NCBI GenBank assembly: GCA_027596945.1
Contig: JADGJH010000567.1
Coordinates: forward strand, 1 to 16,679
Length of the DNA stretch: 16,679 nucleotides
Direction: 5' to 3'
Origin: Physocladia obscura
Lineage: Eukaryota > Chytridiomycota > Chytridiomycetes > Chytridiales > Chytriomycetaceae
Part shown: piece by piece, positions 1 through 10,385 of the stretch
Layout: each line of letters starts with the position of its first letter
Position numbering within the stretch: the stretch's first letter is position 1
Program-made: the position numbers and the translations under genes
Notes under the pieces: model-generated
Databases searched by the model: none
What the model saw: the letters and a program-made list of their open reading frames with translations, nothing else
What the model was told of the DNA's origin: nothing

Positions 1-215
1 TTATAAATGAACACAATGCATTATAAATATGTATAAAAAAATACATTTTAAGGGCATTCAAAATGTTTTAAATTCATTTTGTGCATTATAAATTCATTTC
101 AATTTACTTATTATCTTTCAAGCTATTTTTTAAACTTATGAAGTATTTTAAATTCCATTAATTTGTTAAAATGCATTGTAAATAATAATAATATGTTTAT
201 AATATGATAAATTCA
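1..215. repeat. Imperfect AT-rich repeats (GCATTATAAAT family)
   Basis: Related words recur: AATGCATTATAAAT near 17-29, TGCATTATAAATTCATTT near 82-99, AATGCATTGTAAAT near 170-183, and several free ATTCATTT and TTTTAAATTC words. Spacing is irregular, so this is a degenerate or scattered repeat, not a clean tandem array. Its origin is unknown; it may be the edge of a larger repeat outside the window. Confidence 0.45.
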
Positions 216-729
216 TTACTATACATTTTTGTACACCCGCTGATTTCCTAACGTATCAATGTTCCAATTTTGCCTCTTATTGTTTTCTTATTTACATTAT
301 TTTCCAATTCTATGTGAGGTAGCAGACCAAACTAACAGTAAGAGAATTTTGAACAAAATTGCGAGATTTTCTGTGACATACCAACTGTGTTGCACAAAAA
401 AGCAAAATGAACTTACACTTTCATTTTACACCAAAGCCAAAGTTGACTGTTTGACATGGTTTGCTTTTGAAAAATGGTGTGTAACTTTGAAGGGCTACTG
501 TGTCAGGGATTTGAAAATCAGTGATTTAGGTGTGTGCCATCAGGGCATTTAACTCTCACACTGAAGTTGGGGCAAGAAAAGCAAAAATGGTTACAGCTGA
601 AACACACACACAGCCATTTTATTGAAGAACTCAACAAGTAAAATGAAAGATATGAAGAAAATAGGGACAGTTGGGTTGAGAAACAGAAACAGGAAACTTT
701 TTCCATGATTTTTGTTCCAAAGGTGGAAA
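1..729. other. AT-rich 5' flank of VPS35, no convincing gene
   Basis: The first 250 bases are very AT-rich, with scattered imperfect copies of a TGCATTATAAAT-type word. Around 259-552 there is an open frame of 97 codons on the plus strand, but its composition (Cys, Phe and Leu rich, no recognisable domain) looks like chance, and I do not call it. The stretch 550-729 is A-rich leader immediately before the VPS35 start and probably contains its promoter and 5' UTR. I see no clear TATA element or tRNA. Confidence 0.5.
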
Positions 730-3700
730 ATGTCGACAGCATCATCACTGATTGCACACGAAACAGCATCTCAACAGAAACTGATTTTGGACGAAGCTCT
801 TGGCGTTGTTAAAAGCCAAGCTCTGCAAATGCGCCGGTCTCTGGTGAGTATTCACTCAACGCACTGAAACTTGATTTATTGATTAATTGATTTATTCACT
901 CATAATTGAACCAAACAGGACAACCACAAGTTGATGGACGCCTTCAAATATTGCTCAACAATGCTAGCGGAGCTAAAAACTGGTGCGCTGGCCCCCAAGG
1001 GCTATTACGAGCTGTGTGAGTTGGCTATTTGGATTAGTTTATGCTTTCAATACTCTCGTCAATTATCACGTTGAGATCGAATCAATCAATCACCCACTCA
1101 CTCACCCACTCACGCGCATGTGCAGACATGGCCGTGTTTGACCAGTTACGTCACCTCAGCGCATATCTCTATGACGCACACATTAGTGGCCGCCACCACC
1201 TGTCCGATCTGTACGAACTAGTGCAGTACGCCGCATCGATTGTGCCGCGTCTGTATCTTATGATCACCACCGGCTCCGTGTTTTTGCGCGTCTCCAGGGA
1301 ACTTGCCCTTGCTGCGACCGCAGCTGCACCAGTAAAACAAATATCTGCGAAAGGAAAAGATCCCGTTAGAGATGATAGTTTCGATGATAAACAACTACCC
1401 CCTCTTCGCCCAACGAATCCAATTCATGATGTTCCCCCAGTTAAAGAGCTGTTGAAAGATATGCTGGATATGACACTTGGTGTTCAGCATCCTATCAGGG
1501 GCCTGTTTTTAAGATATTATTTGACAAGCATGTGTCGCGATTATATGCCCGACGGAGACGGGACCAATAGGTTTGAGTGTTTTAAATTATCTCTATTCCT
1601 TTTTTTCAATATTATAATTTTTTTTTAGTATGTTTGGATGTAGAACAGATTCAATCCAATTTTTACTTCAGAATTTTGTCGAAATGAATAAGTTATGGGT
1701 CCGTTTGCAGTATATTGGGCACTCACGAGAACGCGAGCAACGAGAAATGGAGAGAAGAGAGCTCAAGCTTTTAATTGGATCAAATTTATTGCGACTGAGT
1801 CAGCTTGAAGGACTCACAGCAGTTACATTCACAAATGTGAGAATTATCTGTTATTATTTGAAGAATGAGTAGCTAATTTTTTAAACCGGTGGTATACTAA
1901 AACAGCTGATTCTTCCAAGCGTTATGAGTGAAGTTGTGAACTGTCGCGACGTTTTGGCTCAAGAATATTTAATGGAAGTTGTTATTCAAGTTTTTCCAGA
2001 CGATTTTCATCTTCATGGACTTGACTTGTTTTTATCCGCCACTTCACAATTGTCTCGAAATGTCAACATCAAGGGAATGGTTTTAAGTCTAGTTAATCGC
2101 TTTACAGCATTTGCGCAACGTGCACGTGCCGACCATACTGTCAAACAAAAGGAAGCTTTTACAAGCAGAAAAGAGAAATTACCGCCAATTTCTGGGATAC
2201 CAGATGACATCAGACTTTTTGAAATATTTTGGGATCAAGTCACGCAGCACATTGGGGTATGTATTAATGTTAACTATTTTGTAAATGTGTTGATTTGCTT
2301 TTTCCCCAGATGCGCCCTGAATTTCAATTACATGACGTGATTTCACTGCTCACATCTTTAGTTGAACTAAGCACTGGATGTTATCCTACTCGTTATGATT
2401 ATGTTGACTTGATCTTGGGATATGCCAAAGACCGTGTTTTGCAAGTAGTTATAAACAAAGAACCTGCCATGGCAAACCCCGAAACCGCTGCAGCGCTACT
2501 AAATCTGCAACTTACAACTTTATCAGCTTACAAAACAAATCCATTAATTTTCCTCACGTTTCCGTCAAGCACAAGTAACTTGTTCAAACATCAAGGTTAT
2601 TCACCCGGACGGCAACAGTCCCCGGCATTCGAAGAGCGCGAAGGTCTTATCATGGGAGGGGGGAGTAACCAAGCATCCTCAAATTCTCGAAATCATTCAC
2701 GCACAAATTCCTTCGAACCAGCGACACAGCAATATGAATTTCAGAGCAAGCCAAGCAAAAATCTTTTGGGAAACTTTACAGACCTTCTTCATCTTCAGCC
2801 ATATATATCACGAAAAAAAGTGGCGTATGATTTTGTGGAATTAAGTATCTCAGCGTCGAACCAACTTGCGAAAACTGCTACTAAATTTCGTATTGATACT
2901 GTTGAAGCTGTAGACGCTGTCTTTGGGGAAGTTCTTGAGGTTTTGGTGAAGGATGTTATTGATGGTGGGCTTGGCGGAAGTAAATCCCTTCGTGTCGATG
3001 ATGGAAGTAGCCCAGACCGAAGAGTTGGGACTGTTGTTGATGTTTCTGCAGTTTTTACGCCTGTGAACTTCGACAGTGTGCTAAAAGAAGGCACCGCAGC
3101 TGCAAAGGTTATATTGATTGTTGGAGCTGTTGCGGGAAGTGCTGATGATTTATTTGAACTATCTGGTGTTGTTAGGCGATATATTTTGGAGGGAGGGGAT
3201 ATTCGAATGAAATTCACAATTCCAGCTGTTGTTAATAGCTGTGTTGGAATTGCACGAGATTATTTGGGAAGCGCAAATCTATCGGTATTTCAACCATCAT
3301 CCTTTGTTCTACAAAAGTGCTTTTATTCCAATTTTTTTTATCTTTATTTGTTTAGCTTTTTGTTGAAGCCAATATGTATCACTAGGATCTGACAATTATC
3401 CAACGCCTTAACACACTCTTCAGCTTTATGACAGAAACAATTTCGCTTTTGGAAGATAGTGAAGCTCAAATATCTCCAAAAGAAGTTGTTGCGTTAACAG
3501 CTGTACGGTCTTTACTTCCATCGACACCAACGGTTGCTTTGAACTTGTATCTTACAGTAGCACAAATTGCTAATGAATGCCGAAATTCCGAGACATGTTA
3601 TGAAGCGCTCGCGCATGCAATTGCGACTTATGAAGACCGCGTTGTGGATAGTAAAGGACAGGGCCCATGTATTATGGCACTTATTGGTGGAATTAGAGCG

Positions 3701-4518
3701 TGCGCAACTGTTGTTGCGACTGTACCCTATGAAACATTGGCTGACAAGATTGTTATTCATTGTGGTCGGTTGTTGAAAAAAGTGGATCAATGCAAATCTC
3801 TAATGATTTGCGGCCATATGTACTGGGCTGATGACAGAAAAGTTTGGGATGGCGTCCGTGACCATCCTGTCGATGAAGATGTTTTGGCAAAAGAGAGAAT
3901 TGGTGTTACCGATGTCGGGAGGCCTAAAAAAAGCAAATTGAAAGGATTGTTTGGAGACAATAATGATGAAAAAGTCGAAGCTGTCGTAGCAGCATCGGAG
4001 CGCGGAAAAATTTGGAGGGATGGAAGAAAGGTTTTGGATTGCCTTCAGAAGTCTTTGAAAGTTGCAGATAGTATTCTCGAAACTCATGTTAACACTGGGT
4101 TGTTTGTGGAGATTTTGGAACAGTATATTTGGTTTTACGAAAGCGGGAATGATTATGTAAGTTTATTTGTGGTATTGGTTATATACATACATATGTTAAG
4201 CTCAAGTTTTTGGGTGTATTTTGTGTTTTGATATCTTTTTTCTAGATTGAGGTCAAATATCTTAATTCCCTGATTGATCTGATAAACACGAATATCAGCA
4301 ATAGTTCACTGTCGGGTAGTTCGAATGCAATTCCTGAAAAAGTTACTCGACACTTTCACAATATTTTGCTGAGGCTCAATGCACTGAAAGATGACGAGGA
4401 GGAGGAGCGAAGGCAACTTGGATTAGATCAACGTATTACTGATCCATATGCTGGAGATTCGGAATTCGCCATCGAATCACATGATGGAGGGCGATGGACT
4501 TATTTGGAACTTCTTTGA
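730..4518 (+). CDS. VPS35: VPS35, retromer core subunit (8 exons, about 1077 aa)
   Basis: VPS35 is the alpha-solenoid scaffold of retromer. It binds VPS26 and VPS29 and sorts cargo from endosomes to the Golgi or plasma membrane. Exons by phase: 730-843, 919-1015, 1126-1570, 1629-1836, 1906-2256, 2310-3284, 3386-4156 and 4246-4518; the sum is 1078 codons including TGA. The VPS26-contacting PRLYLM motif is at residues 111-116. Further family hallmarks are [46 protein letters not shown] and the C-terminal [13 protein letters not shown]. Exon 6 carries a long Ser/Asn/Gly-rich insert around 2585-2760, and exon 7 has a basic/acidic insert near 3900-3990, so the protein is clearly longer than the roughly 800 residues of the animal homologue. 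The start was chosen because it opens directly onto the family N-terminus ([21 protein letters not shown]). The donors of introns 3 (gtttga) and 6 (gtattt) are weak, but the phases and homology support them. Confidence 0.95.
1080..1122 (+). repeat. Short tandem repeats inside VPS35 intron 2
   Basis: The intron contains AATC repeats followed by a CACCCACTCACTCACCCACTCAC stretch (written here as repeated CACT/CACC units). It gives the 3' part of the intron its pyrimidine-rich character ahead of the tgcag acceptor at 1121-1125. It looks like simple sequence with no other function evident. Confidence 0.6.
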
Positions 4519-4531
4519 AGTGATGTCAACA

Positions 4532-4537
4532 AATAAA
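4532..4537 (+). terminator. VPS35 poly(A) signal AATAAA
   Basis: A canonical AATAAA lies 14 bases after the VPS35 stop and 15 bases before the ATG of the next gene. Cleavage 10-30 bases downstream would fall at or inside the next coding region, so the transcripts probably overlap, or another signal is used. Confidence 0.5.
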
Positions 4538-4552
4538 TGATTTTTTTTCCAA

Positions 4553-5862
4553 ATGGAAAATCCACTTCTGTTGCTCTGGCTGAATCCTGATATCACTGCA
4601 CCAGACGGTAAATTATCTCTAGCTTTACTACTAAATAATCAGACGCGATTTTAGTTTTTGATCCAAAAGGGGCTCAAAGTCCGTTTGCACTTCCAACCAA
4701 TTCAAACCTAAACTTGAACTCGAGAGTTGTCCCACCACCTTCACAGCTCGCAGAAGCGGTCAGCCGCGGTGAATCACAAAACACACCACCTTCAAAAGCA
4801 GTGCAGCTTCTGTTTGGCGCCGCCAAAGGTTAGAAATTAGTCTTAATTCTGAAAGGAATCTGATGTGTAACAAGCGCTCTGGCAAGTCCGGCAGCCGCAA
4901 TTATGTGTACATGCTCTTGCGAAATCAATCGATATTTTATCCCCTCTGAATATAGATCCCGGGAAAGTTACGGACTTAACGCCGGCTCAAATAAGAGAAA
5001 CGTTGTTCCAAGCTTTGATCAGTCTGGCACGTATTTTGGCTCCGATTGACTGTGGATATGCATATAACCTGTATTCTCGTGCCATTTCTTCAAAGTTTAA
5101 ATCAATCAATATCGATTCATTACTTGATATGAAACCAGCCGATATGATTCAATCTGTAGCAACTTCAATACCACAAGGAGAAATGGGACTCACAAGACTT
5201 GCCATTTATGGATCCGAAGTTTTGCGCTGCATATGCTATTACTACGATCTCAAGGATAATTTAAATTTGAATCAATTCAAACTGGCAATTGTCTCTGGAT
5301 GCTTGTTGGCATTCGCGTTGCTTAAACTGGGGTATTTCAAGGAGTTTAACAAAATTGCGCGATATTGTGCAACTCTATCAGTACTTTCGTCTTATAGTTG
5401 TACCAAAGCCGAAATGTTGTTCAAGTTTGCGGAAATAGTTTTAGATGAAGGAAACTCTGAAACTGATGTCGTGGCAAATGAATTTTTGCTTGAAGCTTTG
5501 GCTGAATCTATACTTAAAGACGATCGAATGCGTATTGAAGAAATAAGCATGTGTTTTGCTGGTGGCTCTTCGAAAGTTTGTACTAATTATACAAATATAA
5601 AATTTTTTTGACCAAAAAATATCTGAAATAGAGCTCAATGTTTGTTGTTAAATTTTGCTCCGCGATACTGAGCCGTGAAGAAATATGGTTAGAATGCGAC
5701 GCGTTTTTCGAAATCAAAGAAGTAAATTTTGAAGCTTGTATATTTCTACACAAAGATTTACCTTTTGAAATTTTGGATCCAATTCCGAAACTCGAGAATT
5801 TTAATCCCGCGTTGGAAATGATTAAATCTTTAAAGTTTGTTTGCGAAAGAATTAAAAATTAA
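4553..5862 (+). CDS. Unrecognised helical protein (4 exons, about 386 aa)
   Basis: I do not recognise this family. Exons: 4553-4607, 4655-4828, 4875-5575 and 5632-5862, all phases closing, giving 386 residues. The N-terminus is short and hydrophobic (MENPLLLLWLNPDI), followed by a Pro/Ser/Asn linker. A long alpha-helical body then starts near residue 77 (LWQVRQPQLCVHALAKSID, then LISLARILAPIDCGYAYNLY). It looks like a repeat-type helical solenoid, possibly TPR-like, with no catalytic motif seen. The third exon acceptor is caag and the last intron has a gtttgt donor. No transmembrane segment is convincing. The ATG is 34 bases after the VPS35 stop. A similarity to a complex subunit of the Integrator or Mediator kind crossed my mind, but I cannot support it. 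The C-terminal end could instead splice into the next gene (see findings). Coding status is well supported by the joined frame; function is unknown. Confidence 0.7.
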
Positions 5863-5941
5863 AATTTGAAGCGTTGTAATGGCAACTTGCAAGGGTAAAA
5901 AGAAAGCAATTTTTTTTGACAGGTAACTGAAGGAAGTCCAA

Positions 5942-7803
5942 ATGTTCCAGAATAGTCAAAGCGGTCAAAACACGAGGGCAGCAGGCGAGAAAAGGCCTAT
6001 CCTAAAAGCTTCGCTTGAAAATGTTTTCAGTGGCCTTTCGTTCAAACGAAAAGGAAGGACCCAGCCAGTAAATCTAATTGAACGATCGCTAATAAATTCA
6101 CAAACGAGTGAGAGCCCACCACAGCTATTCAGAAATCAAAAAAATAGTTCAGTATCAGTTGAAAATCATGCTAAAGAAGGTAAAAAAACAATTTTTGATT
6201 CTCAAACACTTCTTTTGGATTGTGTCTGACAACAAATGATCTTTCAGAACAAACGTATTTTTTCCCACCCAAAGATACTGCTTATAAAACACCGACTGAA
6301 ACACCAAAGTATGTCCCGCCAACACTATTCTCGCGAAGACCCATCTCTGACCCTCAAAATTACGCGGAAAATTTTCGGTTTCAAGGGTTTGGTTATTATG
6401 ACGGAGAGCGCAAATCTTCACTTAGCTCTATCCAAAGCTATCATTCTGGACGCACCTTTTACAATCAAAATGACGGGCATCAATCTCCAAATTCCGCTCG
6501 CTATAGAGAACTTCAGCACCAATCGTGGCAAAAGTATCAAGATTGGATGGATTTCATTCGAACAACCAAAGACAGCAATCTAAACATGTTTAAAACAACC
6601 GAAGAAACTTACAATACCGCCAATCGCAAAGGAAGTGATGCGACATCTTTTCTTAGCTTCGATCAGTTTAAAAAAAGGTCAGGATCTCAGTCTATCAAAA
6701 GTCCAGTTCAAATATCAGAATCAGCGACGGTTATTAATTCTATTGCCATTGACACAAGAACACTCCCACAATCTCCGCGAAGGCAGAGAGTTTCATTCGG
6801 CGGAAGTAGCATCAAGTCTTTTAATAGTTCAGATTCACCGACTTCAATTAATTCAGATTGTCTGCAAATTTCGTCAGTAACAGACAATGCCCTTGTTATA
6901 CAGGATCCGGATTTAATTCCGTTGCCTGATCATCACACCACAAGCTCATCGCCTCTCAATCATCTTATTCGGCGAATTGAGCATCTTGTTATTAATCCAA
7001 GCAACGATTTCATTACTGCCCTCCTCGCATACAAAACAGCGCAGTCTAATGATAGAACTCCAAGTGGCTTATCTTCAGCGGGTTCAAATAAAAGTGCACC
7101 TTTCAATCTTCCACAAAATATTCTGGCACTTCCTGAACTAATACAGGCCGATTGGGAATCAGCACTTCGAGTTCGCATTCCCAAATCCGACTGGTCGAAG
7201 CTAATTGAAGAGATACTCCAAAACAGCCTTGCTGTCAACTTTGGAAACCAACGACGCACGTACCACGAAGCAAAACTATACTGGGATATTATTTGGCGAA
7301 CTCTTCCAATCGGCTGTGCTCTCGGAAATGCAAACTGCGCGCGTTGTGGAAACGTGGAAGAAACGTTCGTGCATTTCCTGTGGACGTGTCCCGTTGCAAT
7401 ATCGCTGTGGCGGAGGCTTGAGTGGGTTGTTGGTGCTATTGCAGATAGCGAAGCTAAAAAAGAACGCGCTGTATCACTCCATAGATATGGTGGTGGGAGT
7501 CGGCGAAATTACGATTGGAACTATGGGCTGGCACCTGACGGTCGCGTCAATATTTCACTTGTTGATGTGCTATTTTGCTTTCCACGGGTTCGGCGAGATA
7601 ATATGAATCTTCAAGACACTGGGGAGGGGTCAGGGCCAAGTGAACGATTTGTTAAAACAGTCATGGTTCTTCATGCTACTGCATTAATGAGTTTGCTGGA
7701 AATGCGAGCTTATCCCGGAGAAAATATCAGCATTATTTGGACTTTATTTATTACGCGATATGAAGCTCGGAGATCACTTGAAGTTGAGCAGCGGTACTCT
7801 TAA
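5942..7803 (+). CDS. Disordered protein with C-terminal zf-RVT-type zinc knuckle (2 exons, about 597 aa)
   Basis: Exons are 5942-6179 and 6248-7803, joined in phase 1. Residues 1 to about 290 are Ser/Asn/Gln-rich and probably disordered, with basic patches (FKRKGR, SPRRQRVSFGG) that could be phosphorylation or nuclear-targeting sites. The C-terminal third is folded: a segment YWDIIWRTLPIG leads into a zinc knuckle with Cys443, Cys446, His455 and Cys460 (spacing C-x2-C-x8-H-x4-C), then PVAISLWRRL. This is the arrangement of the reverse-transcriptase zinc-binding domain (zf-RVT) found downstream of the polymerase in many LINE-type retrotransposons. The final helical stretch with LHATALMSLLEMRAY also resembles the end of such proteins. 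No endonuclease, polymerase or RNase H region is present. A host gene built from a retrotransposon tail is my inference; an isolated structural resemblance is the alternative. Start context is ccaaATG; a pyrimidine-rich acceptor-like tttttttgacag at 5911-5922 may mark a 5' UTR intron. Confidence 0.75.
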
Positions 7804-7820
7804 GTCACTCAAATTATAAA

Positions 7821-7826
7821 AATAAA
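7821..7826 (+). terminator. Poly(A) signal AATAAA of the zinc-knuckle gene
   Basis: AATAAA begins 18 bases after the TAA stop at 7801-7803 and is followed by A/G-rich sequence. This is the expected position for a short fungal 3' UTR. Confidence 0.5.
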
Positions 7827-8379
7827 AGAAAGAGAAATCAACAATCAACAGTGAACTTTCAGCCGCAATTGCTGTCTCTCTAATTTGTCATTGCGACCCT
7901 GCTCCTAAACACGAAAAAAGGAAGCAAAAAAAAAACAAAAAAAAAAACCATCAAATACTTTACAAATTAATAGTCTTTTTTAAAACGGTTACATTTTGAA
8001 GTACGGATTTTCATTCTGTTGTTACAACCAAAACGCTTTTTTAAAGATAAAAATGAAATCAAAAAGGAGTGAAAATTAGCCATTAAGAAACAGAATAGTC
8101 TATTACCTGTTTTATCAGCGGTGGAAATGATTGTGAAAACGAGCGCGAGATGGCAGCATTTATTATTATTGAAGATATAAATTGTGCATAGTGGTTTTGC
8201 TTGTTCACCCACCATAATGATGTGAGTTACGGTAATTGCCCTGCGGTTGAAGTAATTTATATCTGGAAGTCATGTTTTGAGGGTTGGAAATTGAAAATTC
8301 CAAAACTGTTCATACTGAATGACGAAAATCTATTTCTCCACTTCTGGAAAGAGTAAAAAGAACATAAAGAACACCAAAA
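7827..8379. other. Intergenic region upstream of SEC14
   Basis: About 550 bases with no supportable gene. It holds A-tracts near 7913-7950 and a mixed stretch up to the SEC14 start. Presumably it contains the 3' end of the upstream transcript and the SEC14 promoter and leader (A-rich just before the ATG). An 82-codon minus-strand frame at 7967-8215 has no domain and looks like chance. Confidence 0.5.
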
Positions 8380-9243
8380 ATGTCAGCTCCCGTCAGCAAT
8401 GATCCAGTAGAAGTTCTCGCAAAGTTCAAGACGACACTGACACAATCATCGCCAGGTTTCGAATCAGAGGTTCATAACGATGGATTACTTTTACGTTTCC
8501 TAAAAGCTCGCAAATTTGATGTTGACAAAGCTAAACTTATGTTTGATGCGTATCTTGCATGGCGTCGAGACTTTAAAGTGGACACAGAAATATTGCATAA
8601 TCTTAAGTACCCAGAATACAACAAAGTTATGGAAATCTACCCCAGATTTTATCACAAAACTGACAAAGTTGGTCGCCCAGTGTACTTCGAAATATTATCG
8701 AACCTTTCAATCAAGCAATTTGATGGTGGAATCACAACGCCGGAGCGCTTTGTCCAATACTATGTGCGCGAATTTGAAAAAACCATTGAATACAGGTTCA
8801 GAGCCTTATCTTGCAAAGCAGGAGCTCTGATCGACAAAAGCTGCACTATTTTGGACATCAAAAACGTTCCAATCATGCAATTTCCAAGTATCAGGAAATT
8901 TTTGGGTCAAATAACCCACATTGCACAAAACTACTACCCAGAGACTCTTGGCAGAATGTTTATCATTAATTCACCAGTCGTTTTCCAGGGTATCTGGGCT
9001 GTTATAAAAGGCATGCTTGATGAAAATACTGTTGCCAAGATTTCTATCCTTGGGACATCATACCAAAGGGAGCTTTTGGAAACTATAGATGCAGAAAATT
9101 TGCCAGTAGAATACGGTGGGAAGTGCAATTGCGCAATGGGATGTCGGCATTCTGATGTTGGTCCATGGAATGATGGAACTGTTAAAGGCTACCCAATTCC
9201 TTTTTGGGAAAACATCAACATTGTGAAGGAAGATACTCCTTGA
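8380..9243 (+). CDS. SEC14: SEC14-like phosphatidylinositol transfer protein (intronless, 287 aa)
   Basis: Sec14 proteins exchange phosphatidylinositol and phosphatidylcholine, and present the former to lipid kinases at the Golgi and plasma membrane. The protein has the CRAL-TRIO N-terminal helical region (LLLRFLKARKFDVDKAKLMF, about residues 33-52) followed by the lipid-binding CRAL-TRIO domain (about 70-255), including VGRPVYFEILSNLSIKQFDG, CTILDIKNVPIMQFPSIRKF, NYYPETLGRMFIINSPVVF and LPVEYGGKCNC. The GGKCNC...DVGPWND tail is typical of fungal Sec14. The length of 287 is close to the 304 residues of yeast Sec14. It is the only intronless gene in the window, with no gaps in the domain. The ATG follows an A-rich leader (caaaaATG). 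The convergent neighbour is the exchange-factor gene about 1.15 kb away. Which Sec14 paralogue it is cannot be settled from sequence alone. Confidence 0.94.
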   Translation: MSAPVSNDPVEVLAKFKTTLTQSSPGFESEVHNDGLLLRFLKARKFDVDKAKLMFDAYLAWRRDFKVDTEILHNLKYPEYNKVMEIYPRFYHKTDKVGRPVYFEILSNLSIKQFDGGITTPERFVQYYVREFEKTIEYRFRALSCKAGALIDKSCTILDIKNVPIMQFPSIRKFLGQITHIAQNYYPETLGRMFIINSPVVFQGIWAVIKGMLDENTVAKISILGTSYQRELLETIDAENLPVEYGGKCNCAMGCRHSDVGPWNDGTVKGYPIPFWENINIVKEDTP

Positions 9244-9274
9244 ACTTACTGATTCTTTTTTTTCATATAGGCAA

Positions 9275-9295
9275 AATAATAATAATAATAATAAT
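9275..9295. repeat. AAT trinucleotide microsatellite
   Basis: A run of AAT units, about seven, sits 30 bases after the SEC14 stop, in its probable 3' UTR. It is a simple repeat, likely polymorphic in length. It supplies AATAAT words instead of a clear AATAAA signal. Confidence 0.8.
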
Positions 9296-9892
9296 TCAAT
9301 CTTCAAACTCCTGATTTTGTTTTTTCTTGAGCATTGCGTTAAGTTTACCTTAGCTGCCAGATCACAATAGCTTTTTTGGGCTTAAAATTATTTAAATTAC
9401 TTTAAAATCAGTGCCCATTATCAAAGTCCAGTGACAAAAAAAAAAAAATTACAATGTTTTAAGAAAAAACCGCCCCTCTCCAAACAACAGTACACAACAT
9501 GGATAACCTGCCAGAATGAACTGAAATCTACAGGATACTCAATACCAATCACAGTCATGTTGATTAAATGCTAAAAGGAAAAAAAAGTAAAATGAAAAAT
9601 ATTACATTTTTCAATTAAATTATTTCTTTTTGTTGTTTTGGTCCGCTCCTCAAATTTTCACAAAAATCCCCTTTATTCATCATCAACAATTCATTTAATC
9701 TTCTCTACACAATTTTCCCGTTTTGTTAGCACTCTTTTTTCATTTTGATTTCACTATCTTTTTCATATCACACTATTTGAGATTTTTGGGTGGAGCTGTC
9801 TCTGGGCTTTTACATTGATTAGGAAGAACTATAAAAGGGGACTTTATTTTAAATAAAAACCAGTTCAATATTATAAAATTACAATATGTTAT

Positions 9893-10106
9893 AAGCACTA
9901 TTGAAGGCCATGGGTTCAATTCCCAGTTGGACCACCAAACCCCTTGTGCTTGAAGTGTTAAGGCCAGGACAATTCAAGGCAATATGTTTGACAGTCACTG
10001 AGTTTGTGATGTCACCTTGATGGGGAGTGTTGAGATGATCAAGTTGACATCACCCTCAGTACCGGGGACTTTTGATTTAATGATTATATGTTAACAAAAA
10101 AAAGTG
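9893..10106 (+). mobile_element. Possible tRNA-derived SINE remnant
   Basis: A T-arm-like block at about 9908-9938 contains GGTTCAATTCC, an exact match to the pol III B-box (GGTTCRANNCC), in a T-arm-like context, and ends in GGACCACCA, like a tRNA 3' end with CCA. No A-box or anticodon arm is visible upstream, so it is not an intact tRNA. It is followed by about 150 bases of non-coding body, a long hairpin (10006-10053) and an A-run (about 10096-10103). That order (tRNA-related head, body, A-rich tail) fits a 5'-truncated or diverged SINE. The chance alternative is a random B-box. Copy number across the genome would decide it. Confidence 0.4.
10006..10053. repeat. 16-bp-stem inverted repeat (hairpin)
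   Basis: GTGATGTCACCTTGAT at 10006-10021 pairs with ATCAAGTTGACATCAC at 10038-10053 at 15 of 16 positions, around a 16-base loop. It lies within the SINE-like region. It could be a structured part of that transcript, or a convergent-terminator-like structure between the two genes; the sequence alone does not say which. Confidence 0.7.
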
Positions 10107-10385
10107 CTACTTGGAAAGTGGATGATGTCATGTGATGGGGGTCAAAAATAAGCAGTTAAACAAAACTGGTCAAAAAATCAAAGAGTGGTGCAAAAGACAA
10201 ATTCAAATGTTTTGCCACATTAAGTACATGTTTTATTTCTTAATTCAACAGTATGCCTTCCACTTGAGGGGCCAACACTGAAAATCTATCTCCCTCAGTC
10301 ATAAAAGATTTAAGTGATACAGATATGGAATAATTTGATTGGGCCAACAGCACTATGACAATTAAAAATGAATGCGAGAGAGTTT

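Noticed and set aside
259..552. Open frame of 97 codons on the plus strand
   Set aside because: No domain, Cys/Phe/Leu-biased composition and no supporting neighbours; chance in AT-rich flanking DNA.
518..769. Open frame of 83 codons on the minus strand
   Set aside because: It overlaps the first VPS35 exon and the leader in antisense, is Ser/Cys/Phe-rich, and has no domain.
7967..8215. Minus-strand frame of 82 codons upstream of SEC14
   Set aside because: No domain or homology, and it lies in the probable SEC14 promoter; considered chance.
9893..9938. Intact tRNA gene
   Set aside because: A B-box and CCA-like end exist, but no acceptor-stem partner, A-box, D-arm or anticodon arm is visible upstream.
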